From NCBI GenBank assembly GCA_003222065.1, contig QHUV01000445.1, positions 1 to 10,292 of the forward strand: a DNA stretch of 10,292 nt, given 5' to 3'. Under the pieces are notes generated by a model, which saw only the letters and a program-made list of their open reading frames with translations, was not told the origin of the DNA and ran no database searches. The DNA is from Gemmatimonadota bacterium. GTDB taxonomy: Bacteria; Gemmatimonadota; Gemmatimonadetes; Gemmatimonadales; Gemmatimonadaceae. Shown here piece after piece: positions 1-6,316 of this stretch (position 1 is its first letter; each line of letters opens with the position of its first letter). Position numbers and translations under genes: made by a program.

Positions 1-755
1 CCGCGGCGCACCAGGCGGGGGCATGCGAGTACCTGCTCAAGCCAATGGAGCTAGACGAGCTTGGCCGCGCCGTAGACCGCGCGCTCCGCAAGCGCGAGCT
101 GCTCATGGATCAACGGCGCATCGAGCAAATGATTCGCGACGAGGTTGGCCAGCGCACGGCGGAGCTCGAGCGCGAGAAAGCGACGTTGCGCGAGATGTCG
201 GTCGGCGTCGTGGAGTCACTCGTCACGGCGATGGAGGCCAAGGAACCGTACTACCGCGGCCAGTCCAGTCGCGTCGCAGACTTGGCGGCGGCGATCGCGA
301 CCGAGCTGGGACTTCCGGCCCACACCGTTGAGCAAGTCCGCCTGGCCGGGCGCTTGCGCGATGTGGGCCGCATCGGCGTTCGCGAGGCGGTCCTCAACAA
401 GGCGGGCACGCTCACCGACAAGGAGCTGGAGCACATCCGTGAGCATTTGCTCATCGGCGTCGAGATCCTGGCGCCGCTCGAGCATCTCGGTCCGGTCATC
501 ACCTTCGTCCAGGATCACCATGAGCGCTGGGACGGCGCCGGCTATCCGCGTGGCCTCAAGGGCGCCGAGATCTCCATCGGCGGCCGGATCCTCGCCGCGG
601 CCGACGCCTTCAATGCGCTGACATCGCTGCGGCCACACCGTGAGCCGATGACGCCAGAGCGTGCCGCCGTGTTCATGGAAGCGCTCGCCGGCACCCTGCT
701 CGACCCTGAGGTCTATCAGGCGCTGCGACGCTTCCTCGCACACGTCTCATCCTGA
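1..755 (+). CDS. Response regulator with degenerate HD-GYP domain (5' end outside window)
   Basis: The reading frame is open from base 3, so the gene begins before the window. The first residues (EYLLKP, Lys codon at 39-41) are the end of a receiver domain, with its conserved Lys-Pro. A charged helical linker follows, then an HD-GYP domain from about base 195. HD-GYP proteins normally hydrolyse cyclic di-GMP at a di- or tri-metal site. Conserved parts are present: HHERWDGAGYP (bases 513-545), the His of EHLLIGVEIL, and the Asp of AADAF. The signature HD is RD (Arg codon CGC at 357-359), and the His usually found before SRV is Gln (CAG at 261-263). At least two expected metal ligands are therefore missing, and the domain is probably inactive or altered. 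The stop codon lies inside a TCATCCTGAGC motif. The family assignment is firm; loss of catalysis is inferred. Confidence 0.9.
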   Translation, partial: AAHQAGACEYLLKPMELDELGRAVDRALRKRELLMDQRRIEQMIRDEVGQRTAELEREKATLREMSVGVVESLVTAMEAKEPYYRGQSSRVADLAAAIATELGLPAHTVEQVRLAGRLRDVGRIGVREAVLNKAGTLTDKELEHIREHLLIGVEILAPLEHLGPVITFVQDHHERWDGAGYPRGLKGAEISIGGRILAAADAFNALTSLRPHREPMTPERAAVFMEALAGTLLDPEVYQALRRFLAHVSS

Positions 756-758
756 GCA
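748..758. repeat. Single arm of the TCATCCTGAGC palindromic repeat family
   Basis: TCATCCTGAGC at this position is identical to the outer arms of the repeats at 8419 and 9973. It supplies the TGA stop of the HD-GYP gene. No matching second arm is seen before 879, so this is a relic or a chance match; a chance 11-base match is unlikely in 10 kb but not impossible. Confidence 0.4.
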
Positions 759-803
759 CGATCGAGCGACTCGCGTTAGGCTGATGCACGCGATTCTTTC
801 GTT

Positions 804-836
804 TGCGCTTCACGCTCTACGCCCTGCGCTCCACGC
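804..836. repeat. Direct repeat, possible operator upstream of the histidine kinase gene
   Basis: TGCGCTTCACGC (804-815) and TGCGCTCCACGC (825-836) differ at one base and start 21 bases apart, close to two helical turns. They end 28 bases before the putative -10 box at 865. Binding by a dimeric regulator is a possibility only. The rest of the 756-878 gap shows one copy of the GCCTAACG octamer in reverse orientation (774-781) and no terminator. Confidence 0.3.
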
Positions 837-864
837 ATCCCCCTCGCTCCGTCGTCCTGTCCGC

Positions 865-870
865 TATACA
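865..870 (+). promoter_or_regulatory. Putative -10 box of the histidine kinase gene
   Basis: TATACA lies 8 bases before the GTG start at 879, so transcription would begin at or just before the start codon. No convincing -35 box is visible about 17 bases upstream. Similar boxes precede the genes at 2298 and 5228. Confidence 0.35.
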
Positions 871-878
871 TTCCCCGC

Positions 879-2276
879 GTGTCCAGAGCGAATGGTGGCG
901 GCGTGACGACGTCCGAGCGCCTGAAAGCCAGCCCGAACGTCGATCCTGGAATTCGCGAGCTGATCGCGGTTCGTGAAATCGTCCACGCATTTCTCACCGC
1001 TGATCGGCCCGAAGACGTCTTTCAGTTCGCCCTCGATCGCGTGAGTCCGCTCGTCGGAGCATCGTTCGCCTGTGTGTATCTCATCGACGGCGCATCCGAG
1101 TTGATGCGGCTGGGTGCGGTGCACAATTGGCCCGCTCAGTTTTCCCCGTTTCTGGGCGAGATGCGCGTCCGGCTCGGCTTCGGTCCGAGTGGTGAGGCGG
1201 CCGCCGAACGGCGCGCCATCGAAGTCATGGACGTCTTCGCTGATCCAGCCCTCGAGGACTGGCAGGAAGTCGCAGCCGAGCTCGGGTTCCGATCGTTGGT
1301 GGCGCTGCCGCTACAAACGGGCCAGGCCGTACTCGGCGCCGTCACGTTTTACTTCGCCGATTCGCACGCCATCACCACCGACACGCGCAGTCTGCTGCGC
1401 ATGGTGGCCGACCAGATGGCGGCGACGGCGGAAAAGGCACGTCTCATCGAGGAATTACGCCGCGCCAATGCCGCGCTCGTAGAGTCGAACTCCGAGCTCG
1501 AGCGGCAATACGTGGCGCTATTGGAGGCACGGCGCATCAAGGACGAGTTTCTCTCGAACATCTCCCACGAGCTGCGTACGCCGCTCACGGCCGTGATCGG
1601 CTACATCTCGCTCATGCAAGAGGGGCTCGCCGGCCCGATCACCGATGAGCAGCAAAAGACGCTTGGTCAGGTCAAGACGGCGAGCGAGCAGCTGCTTGGT
1701 CTTATCGGCGATCTGCTCGAGCTCACGACGCTCAAGCGAGGAGGACTCGAGGTCGTGGTCAGCGGGTTCGACCCGCGCGAGCCGCTGCAGATCGCGATCG
1801 CGAACACGAGCGGCCGGCCCGAGGCGGTCGCGTTGAAGGTCATCGAACCGCGTCGCGAGGGCCGGGCGGACGGGGACCACCTGCCGCCGCCGCGCGTCAT
1901 GTGGAGCGACAAGAAAAAGATCGCGAAGATTCTCGCCAGTCTCCTGAGCAACGCGTACAAGTTCACGCACGCGGGCGAGGTGCGCGTAGAGCTCGAGGTG
2001 CTGGAGGATCGAATCATCTACAGCGTGCAGGACACGGGCATCGGCATTCCGCCGGAAGCGCAGCGCTTCGTCTTCGATGAGTTCCGGCAGGTGGATGGCT
2101 CAATGACGCGCCGGTACGGGGGGTCTGGCCTGGGACTCGCGTTGGCACGCCGGCTGGCGAGATTGCTCGGGGGCGACATCGTGCTCGTCTCGACGCCGAG
2201 CGTCGGCTCGACCTTTCGCGTCGAGATTCCACTCGCTTACGAGCCCAACGAGGAAGGAACGTCCGAGCGGCACTGA
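879..2276 (+). CDS. Soluble GAF-domain sensor histidine kinase
   Basis: A 465-residue two-component sensor kinase with no membrane segment or signal peptide, so it should sense a cytoplasmic cue. A GAF domain spans about residues 30-190, followed by a short coiled coil (190-220). The HisKA dimerisation domain has SHELRTPL with the phospho-accepting His at residue 230. The ATPase domain has the N box LLSNAYKF (Asn358), DTGIGIP (385-391) and GGSGLGL (414-420), all intact, so the protein is probably active. There is no attached receiver domain; the partner regulator is not evident, and the upstream HD-GYP response regulator is the nearest candidate. The start may be GTG 879, which suits a leaderless mRNA from the box at 865, or GTG 903, preceded by only a weak GGTGG. 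The GAF ligand cannot be read from sequence. Confidence 0.93.
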   Translation: MSRANGGGVTTSERLKASPNVDPGIRELIAVREIVHAFLTADRPEDVFQFALDRVSPLVGASFACVYLIDGASELMRLGAVHNWPAQFSPFLGEMRVRLGFGPSGEAAAERRAIEVMDVFADPALEDWQEVAAELGFRSLVALPLQTGQAVLGAVTFYFADSHAITTDTRSLLRMVADQMAATAEKARLIEELRRANAALVESNSELERQYVALLEARRIKDEFLSNISHELRTPLTAVIGYISLMQEGLAGPITDEQQKTLGQVKTASEQLLGLIGDLLELTTLKRGGLEVVVSGFDPREPLQIAIANTSGRPEAVALKVIEPRREGRADGDHLPPPRVMWSDKKKIAKILASLLSNAYKFTHAGEVRVELEVLEDRIIYSVQDTGIGIPPEAQRFVFDEFRQVDGSMTRRYGGSGLGLALARRLARLLGGDIVLVSTPSVGSTFRVEIPLAYEPNEEGTSERH

Positions 2277-2284
2277 AGTCCGAT

Positions 2285-2290
2285 TATAAC
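2285..2290 (+). promoter_or_regulatory. Putative -10 box of the ubiquitin-like gene
   Basis: TATAAC is an AT-rich island in a GC-rich gap. It ends 7 bases before the ATG at 2298, leaving no room for a Shine-Dalgarno sequence downstream of the transcription start. No -35 match is seen. This suggests a leaderless transcript for the downstream genes. Confidence 0.4.
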
Positions 2291-2297
2291 TTACTAA

Positions 2298-2681
2298 ATG
2301 CAACCGTCTCCACGAACGCTCCAGGAATACGTCACGACGCTCGCGCCGAACGAGGTGCTGGCCCAGGCGAAGGGCTTCTTCGCTCGCCGGACACCCCTCT
2401 ACCGCCTAACGCCGGCCGGTGCCCCAAGCATCACGTTGCGCGTCGAGATGCCGGAAGTGTGGGACACGGTCCGTATCGTCGTCTCGGCGCGCGAGCCGCT
2501 CCTTACCGTCAAGGTGCGCGCCCTCGAGGCGCTCTTTCCCGAAGCCGAGCTGCATAGCGATTTCGTGCTCAAGTTTCGCGGCTGGGAGATCCTCGACGAA
2601 GCATCGCCCCTTAGCGAACTCGGCATCGGCACTGGCGCGATTCTGCTCCTCACGCATCGTCGCCGACAGCCTGTCCGCTGA
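2298..2681 (+). CDS. Small protein with C-terminal ubiquitin-like beta-grasp domain
   Basis: A 127-residue protein. Residues 1-43 form a charged helical segment (TLQEYVTTLAP, then AKGFFARR). Residues 44-123 follow the ubiquitin order: strand SITLRVEM, turn, strand TVRIVVSA, helix TVKVRALEALFP, strand DFVLKFRG, then ILDEASPLSELGI and final strand AILLLTHRRR. These line up with ubiquitin's LIFAGKQLEDGRTLSDYNI and LHLVLRLR. The protein ends in RRRQPVR and has no C-terminal Gly-Gly, so conjugation by a ubiquitin-type pathway is not supported; a binding or scaffold role is more likely. No E1-, E2- or JAB-like gene is in the window. The start at 2298 follows the AT-rich box at 2285. The HDAC-family gene begins 42 bases downstream, so the two are probably co-transcribed. 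The fold call comes from reading the pattern, not from a structure prediction. Confidence 0.75.
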   Translation: MQPSPRTLQEYVTTLAPNEVLAQAKGFFARRTPLYRLTPAGAPSITLRVEMPEVWDTVRIVVSAREPLLTVKVRALEALFPEAELHSDFVLKFRGWEILDEASPLSELGIGTGAILLLTHRRRQPVR

Positions 2682-2723
2682 CCACGCGACGACCAGCGCG
2701 AGACGTTCGTTAGGCACGCGAAG

Positions 2724-3677
2724 ATGGCGGTAGCGTTCGTCTCCAACGCCGATTGCGGCCGCCACGACACGGGTTGGGGGCATCCGGAGCACGTCGGCCG
2801 GCTGCGCGCCATTCCACGGGCGCTCCGCGAGCACCCCGACCTCTTTCACGCGTTGAAGCACGTCGAGGGACGTCACGCCACGGTCGAGGAGCTATCGCTC
2901 GCGCATGATGCGCGATACATCGACGCCGTGCGCTCCCTCGTCGACGCGGGAGGGGGCAGGCTCGACACCGATACCGTGACCAGCCCCGGCTCCTGGGACG
3001 CCGCCACTGCCGCAGCCGGGTGCGTGCTCGATGCCGTCGACATGGCAATGGACGGGCGCGCATCGCGGAGCTTTTGCGCGACTCGTCCGCCAGGGCATCA
3101 CGCGCTTTCCGCGAGGGCGATGGGCTTTTGCATCTTCGGCAACGTTGCCATTGCCGCGCGCTACGCCCGAGCGCGACACGGCGTCGACCGGGTGCTGATC
3201 GTGGATTGGGACGTACATCACGGTAACGGCACGCAGGCACTGGTGGAGAACGAATCGGACATCCGCTTCGTGTCGATGCATCAGTGGCCCTGGTACCCCG
3301 GCACGGGCGCCGCCGAGGACCGCGGGCCCCACGGCACGATCTGGAACGTGCCGATGGCTCCCGGCCTCCCAGCGGAGCGCTACGTGTGCGCGTTTCTACA
3401 GGCCGTGGATACAGCCACCAGCAATTGGGCGCCCGATCTCGTCCTTGTTTCCGCGGGATTCGATTCGCTCGCCGGTGACCCGTTAGGCGGCTTCACCCTC
3501 GAGATGCCGGACATCGATAGACTAACGCGGGAAATAGCGTCCCGCGCCCAGAGCTGGTGTTCGGGTCGGTTGGTGGCCGTCCTCGAAGGCGGGTATGTGC
3601 CAGAGCGGCTCGGAGAGGCCTCTGTCGTGATGATGGAAGGGCTGGGGGCTAGGGATCAGGGCCCTGGAAGTGCTTGA
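2724..3677 (+). CDS. Histone-deacetylase-family zinc amidohydrolase (class II / AcuC-APAH type)
   Basis: A 317-residue cytoplasmic enzyme of the arginase/deacetylase superfamily, which removes acetyl groups from lysine side chains or polyamines using one Zn2+. Visible signatures in order are HPEHVGRL (20-27), RPPGHHA with the catalytic His pair 125-126, GFCIFGN (134-140), DWDVHHGNGT with zinc ligands Asp163 and His165, SAGFDS with the third ligand Asp247, and LEGGY with the transition-state Tyr291. All catalytic residues are present and the length is normal, so activity is expected. The substrate cannot be told from sequence; protein acetyl-lysine, acetylpolyamine and small-molecule amides are all possible. 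The gene starts 42 bases after the ubiquitin-like gene with no clear Shine-Dalgarno sequence. A reverse copy of the GCCTAACG octamer (2708-2715) lies just before the start, and another (3481-3488) lies inside. Confidence 0.92.
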   Translation: MAVAFVSNADCGRHDTGWGHPEHVGRLRAIPRALREHPDLFHALKHVEGRHATVEELSLAHDARYIDAVRSLVDAGGGRLDTDTVTSPGSWDAATAAAGCVLDAVDMAMDGRASRSFCATRPPGHHALSARAMGFCIFGNVAIAARYARARHGVDRVLIVDWDVHHGNGTQALVENESDIRFVSMHQWPWYPGTGAAEDRGPHGTIWNVPMAPGLPAERYVCAFLQAVDTATSNWAPDLVLVSAGFDSLAGDPLGGFTLEMPDIDRLTREIASRAQSWCSGRLVAVLEGGYVPERLGEASVVMMEGLGARDQGPGSA

Positions 3678-3729
3678 TTTCCTCGGCGCGACGTTGGCGC
3701 GGGGTGGTCGTCATATAGCATTGACCCCT

Positions 3730-3745
3730 GCGGCCTATGGGCCGC
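3730..3745. other. GC-rich hairpin between the deacetylase and GvpL/F genes
   Basis: GCGGCC and GGCCGC form a perfect 6-base stem around the loop TATG. No T tract follows, so it is not a typical intrinsic terminator; it could be a weak terminator or an operator. A TTGACC at 3721-3726 and an AATACT at 3751-3756 look promoter-like singly, but 24 bases separate them. Confidence 0.25.
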
Positions 3746-3779
3746 CGGGAAATACTCGACAACGGCGACGGCAGGTTGG

Positions 3780-4400
3780 ATGCCTAACGCTCTTCGACTG
3801 TACGCGATAACTGACGTGGAGCATCACGCGCAGTCCAAGCCGCTCGACGGTACGGAGCTGCTTCACTTCCGCGACCTGGCCGCGGTCGTGTCACCGGCGG
3901 ACTACTCGACGGCGTCTCCGAGCGGCGAGGTGATCGAGGAGTACCGGCGGATCGTCGACGATGTATTCGGCAAGGCCCCCGTATTGCCTGCTCCCGTCGG
4001 CACCGTGTTTCGGTCACGCGAGACTCTCACTCGCTGGCTCGAGTTGCACTATGTCGCGCTCAGTGAGGCGCTTGCGTTCATCGAGGATCGCGCCGTGGCG
4101 CGCGTCCATGTCGCGCGCGAAGAGGGCAGGGCCGTCGATCGCGAGACGGGTTCGGACGTTGCCGCCGCGGCGGCTGAGTCCCTTCGTTCGCTGCGCCGTC
4201 ACGCGGTAGTCGCCGTTCCGTTGAAGTCGGAGCAGCTGACCGGTATTGTGCACAGCTCCGCCTTTCTCATCGACAAAGAGCTCTGGGACGAGTTCGTGGC
4301 CGCGGTCGACGATCAACGAAAGCGTAATCCCCGCCTCACTCTCGAGTTGACTGGCCCATGGCCGCCGTTCGACTTCGTGCGCATGCAGTTCGGGAGCTGA
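3780..4400 (+). CDS. GvpL/GvpF-family gas-vesicle-type protein, orphan
   Basis: A 206-residue protein of the GvpL/GvpF family. In gas-vesicle clusters these are accessory proteins that help nucleate or assemble the GvpA shell. Family marks are the N-terminal strand LRLYAITDV with FRDLAAVVS (30-38), the central VLPAPVGTVFRSRETL (68-83), and the near-invariant C-terminal TGPWPPFDFV (191-200). The length is at the short end of the family. No gvpA or other gvp gene is in the window, and both neighbours are unrelated, so a role outside gas vesicles is possible. The ATG is followed at once by the octamer GCCTAACG (3782-3789). Upstream AGGTTGG abuts the start too closely to be a good Shine-Dalgarno sequence. 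The stop is in the same frame as the following kinase. The family is confident; the role is not known here. Confidence 0.85.
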   Translation: MPNALRLYAITDVEHHAQSKPLDGTELLHFRDLAAVVSPADYSTASPSGEVIEEYRRIVDDVFGKAPVLPAPVGTVFRSRETLTRWLELHYVALSEALAFIEDRAVARVHVAREEGRAVDRETGSDVAAAAAESLRSLRRHAVVAVPLKSEQLTGIVHSSAFLIDKELWDEFVAAVDDQRKRNPRLTLELTGPWPPFDFVRMQFGS

Positions 4401-4430
4401 CGTGAAGCCGGTGAAGTCGCGCGACGCGTA

Positions 4431-5201
4431 GTGATCAAGGTCTTGCATGCGCACCTCGGCAAGGATCCGGAGATCGCCGAGCGATTTCAGCGCGAGGCGG
4501 AGGCAGCGGCGCAGCTCTGCCACCCGCACATCTGTCCGATTCTCGACTATGGCGAGATCGACGGGATTGTTTATACGGTGATGCCGTACTTCGATGGCGG
4601 CTCGCTTGCGGAAAAGGTCCAGAAGCAGGGAAGCGTCGACGCGCTGCTCGTCGCTGCGGCGGCGGCGCAGGTCGCATGCGGACTCGATTACGCCCATCGC
4701 CGCGGCATCGTGCATCGCGATGTGAAGCCGGACAACGTTCTCTTCGACGAGGACGGTAACGCCATCATCACCGATTTCGGGATCGCCACGGCGCGCTTCC
4801 ACGGCCGGCTCACGGCGAGTGGCCGCGCCATGGGGACGCCGCACTATATGTCTCCCGAGCAGGCGATGGGGAAGCTCATCGACGGACGCAGCGATGTATA
4901 CGCGATGGGCATCATGCTCTATGAATCACTGGCCGGGTATCCTCCCTTCGATGGCGCCGATTCGTTCTCGGTCGGCTACAAGCAGGTACATGAGAAGCCG
5001 GTCGCGCTCAACGAAGCGAACAAGCGCGTTCCCGCCGCGCTATCGGCCGTCGTTATGCACTGCCTCGAGAAGAATCCCGCGGACCGGTACGCGCGCGCCT
5101 TCGAGCTCGCCGACGCATTGGTCGCATTCCTCGCCTCGGCGCCTAACGCGCGTGAGCATCACCGGCTGGCGAGAGTCGCGAGGCTCGCCAAAGGCGCTTA
5201 A
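4431..5201 (+). CDS. Ser/Thr protein kinase catalytic domain lacking the glycine-rich loop
   Basis: A Hanks-type (PknB-like) kinase of 256 residues. It starts at the beta-3 strand: GTG encodes the position before Ile-Lys of VIK, with ATP-binding Lys3. The helix-C Glu is in FQREAEAA (about residue 22). Catalytic HRDVKPDN (95-102), DFG (115-117), GTPHYMSPEQ (135-144), DVYAMG (155-160) and the late Arg219 are intact. The first roughly 40 residues of a normal kinase, including GxGxxG, are missing. Kinase-like sequence (REAGEVARRV) runs back to the TGA of the GvpL/F gene in the same frame, and no start codon precedes GTG 4431. No Shine-Dalgarno sequence is seen. There is no transmembrane or sensor domain after the kinase. 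It is probably a 5'-deleted gene or pseudogene, but the well-kept catalytic loop means function with an odd N-lobe cannot be excluded. Confidence 0.85.
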   Translation: MIKVLHAHLGKDPEIAERFQREAEAAAQLCHPHICPILDYGEIDGIVYTVMPYFDGGSLAEKVQKQGSVDALLVAAAAAQVACGLDYAHRRGIVHRDVKPDNVLFDEDGNAIITDFGIATARFHGRLTASGRAMGTPHYMSPEQAMGKLIDGRSDVYAMGIMLYESLAGYPPFDGADSFSVGYKQVHEKPVALNEANKRVPAALSAVVMHCLEKNPADRYARAFELADALVAFLASAPNAREHHRLARVARLAKGA

Positions 5202-5214
5202 CTGACAAACGCGC

Positions 5215-5220
5215 TATTAT
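5215..5220 (+). promoter_or_regulatory. Putative -10 box of the epimerase gene
   Basis: TATTAT ends 7 bases before the ATG at 5228, the same geometry as at 2285-2298. It lies in the 26-base gap after the kinase stop. A CTGACA at 5202-5207 is too close to be its -35 box. A leaderless transcript is inferred. Confidence 0.4.
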
Positions 5221-5227
5221 TGGCCGC

Positions 5228-6316
5228 ATGAAGATCACGCACGACGTCCACACCGTTCACACCAAGCATCCATTCGTCATCGCCCGCGGTGGCGCGAGCG
5301 AGTGGAAGTTGGTTCGCGTGCGAATCGTCGATCGCGACGGGGTGGAAGGGTGGGGCGAGGCGGCGCCCAATCGGTTCTACGGCGAGACGACGGACAGCGC
5401 GATCGCCGCGCTCGAGAAGTTGGGGCCTGTCGCCGAGCGAGTACTCTCGCACGATGCGTTCGCGCTCGAAGATCTCGAGACCGAGATGAACACCGCGCTC
5501 CGGCTCAACGGGTCGATGAAGTCGGCGATCAGCGCGGCGGCGCATGATCTCGTCGGCAAGCGACTGGACATCCCTGTGTATCGGCTCTGGGGTCTCGACC
5601 CAGGCAAAGCACCGCTCTCCAGCTTCACGATCGGGATTCCACAGACCGAGAAGGAGCTCGTGCAGCGGGTCGACGAGGCGCTCGAGTATCCGGTTCTCAA
5701 GATCAAGCTCGGGAGTGACCGCGACGAAGAGATCATCCGCGCCGTACGTCGTGCCGCACCAACGAAGATTCTTCGCGTCGACGCAAACGCTGCGTGGACC
5801 GCGAAGCGCGCGCTCCGCATGATCGATCTGCTCGTCGAGCATGGCGTGGAGTTCGTGGAGCAGCCACTGCCGGCGCACGACCTCGAGGGCCTGCGCTTCG
5901 TGCGTGAGCGGTCGTCCCTTCCCATCATTGCCGACGAATCGTGCGTCGTCGCGACCGATGTCGCGAAGCTCGCCGGCGTCGTCGACGGCATCAACATCAA
6001 GCTCTCCAAGTGCGGTGGTCTGCGCGAGGCGCTACGCATGATCGCGACGGCGCGCGCTCTGGGTATGACCGTGATGGCGGGATGCATGATCGAATCCAGC
6101 CTGGGGATCAGCAGCGCTGCACATTTTTCGCCCCTTCTCGACCACGCCGACTTTGACGGCGCCGCGCTACTCGCCGATGACCCATACACTGCCGCTCTTT
6201 CGGACATTCACGTACGCGGTGGAAGACCGACGCGAGCCTCTCGACGCCGGGACGAGAGTGCTCGTTCCCTTTCGCAACAGGAAAGAAATCGGGATCGTCG
6301 TCGGTGCGGGGACTGA
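5228..6316 (+). CDS. L-Ala-D/L-Glu epimerase (dipeptide epimerase), C-terminus altered
   Basis: An enolase-superfamily enzyme resembling YcjG/YkfB, which epimerises L-Ala-D-Glu from peptidoglycan turnover to L-Ala-L-Glu. Expected features are present: a capping domain in the first 120 residues, LKIKLG (KxK, Lys158 and Lys160), VDANAAW (Asp185), EQPLP (Glu211), ADES (Asp236), NIKLSKCGG (256-264) and CMIESSLG (286-293). The DFDG Asp pair (308, 310) in this subgroup holds the dipeptide's ammonium group. Homology stops near DDPY (residue 320). The remaining 42 residues are Arg-rich, do not resemble the usual final strand ending PGLGV, and are read from DNA that also encodes PriA. The original C-terminus seems lost by a deletion joining it to priA. 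Activity may be reduced, because that tail normally packs on the capping domain. Substrate specificity is inferred from motifs. Confidence 0.85.
   Translation: MKITHDVHTVHTKHPFVIARGGASEWKLVRVRIVDRDGVEGWGEAAPNRFYGETTDSAIAALEKLGPVAERVLSHDAFALEDLETEMNTALRLNGSMKSAISAAAHDLVGKRLDIPVYRLWGLDPGKAPLSSFTIGIPQTEKELVQRVDEALEYPVLKIKLGSDRDEEIIRAVRRAAPTKILRVDANAAWTAKRALRMIDLLVEHGVEFVEQPLPAHDLEGLRFVRERSSLPIIADESCVVATDVAKLAGVVDGINIKLSKCGGLREALRMIATARALGMTVMAGCMIESSLGISSAAHFSPLLDHADFDGAALLADDPYTAALSDIHVRGGRPTRASRRRDESARSLSQQERNRDRRRCGD

Noticed and set aside
3721..3756. TTGACC with AATACT as a promoter for the GvpL/F gene
   Set aside because: The 24-base spacing is too long for a sigma-70 promoter.
4398..4400. 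TGA as a recoded or selenocysteine codon joining GvpL/F to the kinase
   Set aside because: GvpL/F ends naturally after TGPWPPFDFV, the joined protein would still lack a glycine loop, and no recoding structure is evident; a deletion junction is simpler.
4014..4844. Long minus-strand ORF of 276 codons
   Set aside because: It spans parts of two well-supported + strand genes (GvpL/F and kinase) and has no recognisable motifs; long antisense ORFs are common in GC-rich DNA.
5377..6207. Minus-strand ORF of 276 codons opposite the epimerase
   Set aside because: Its composition is Ser/Arg/Ala-rich, typical of an antisense shadow, and the + strand frame has all catalytic motifs.
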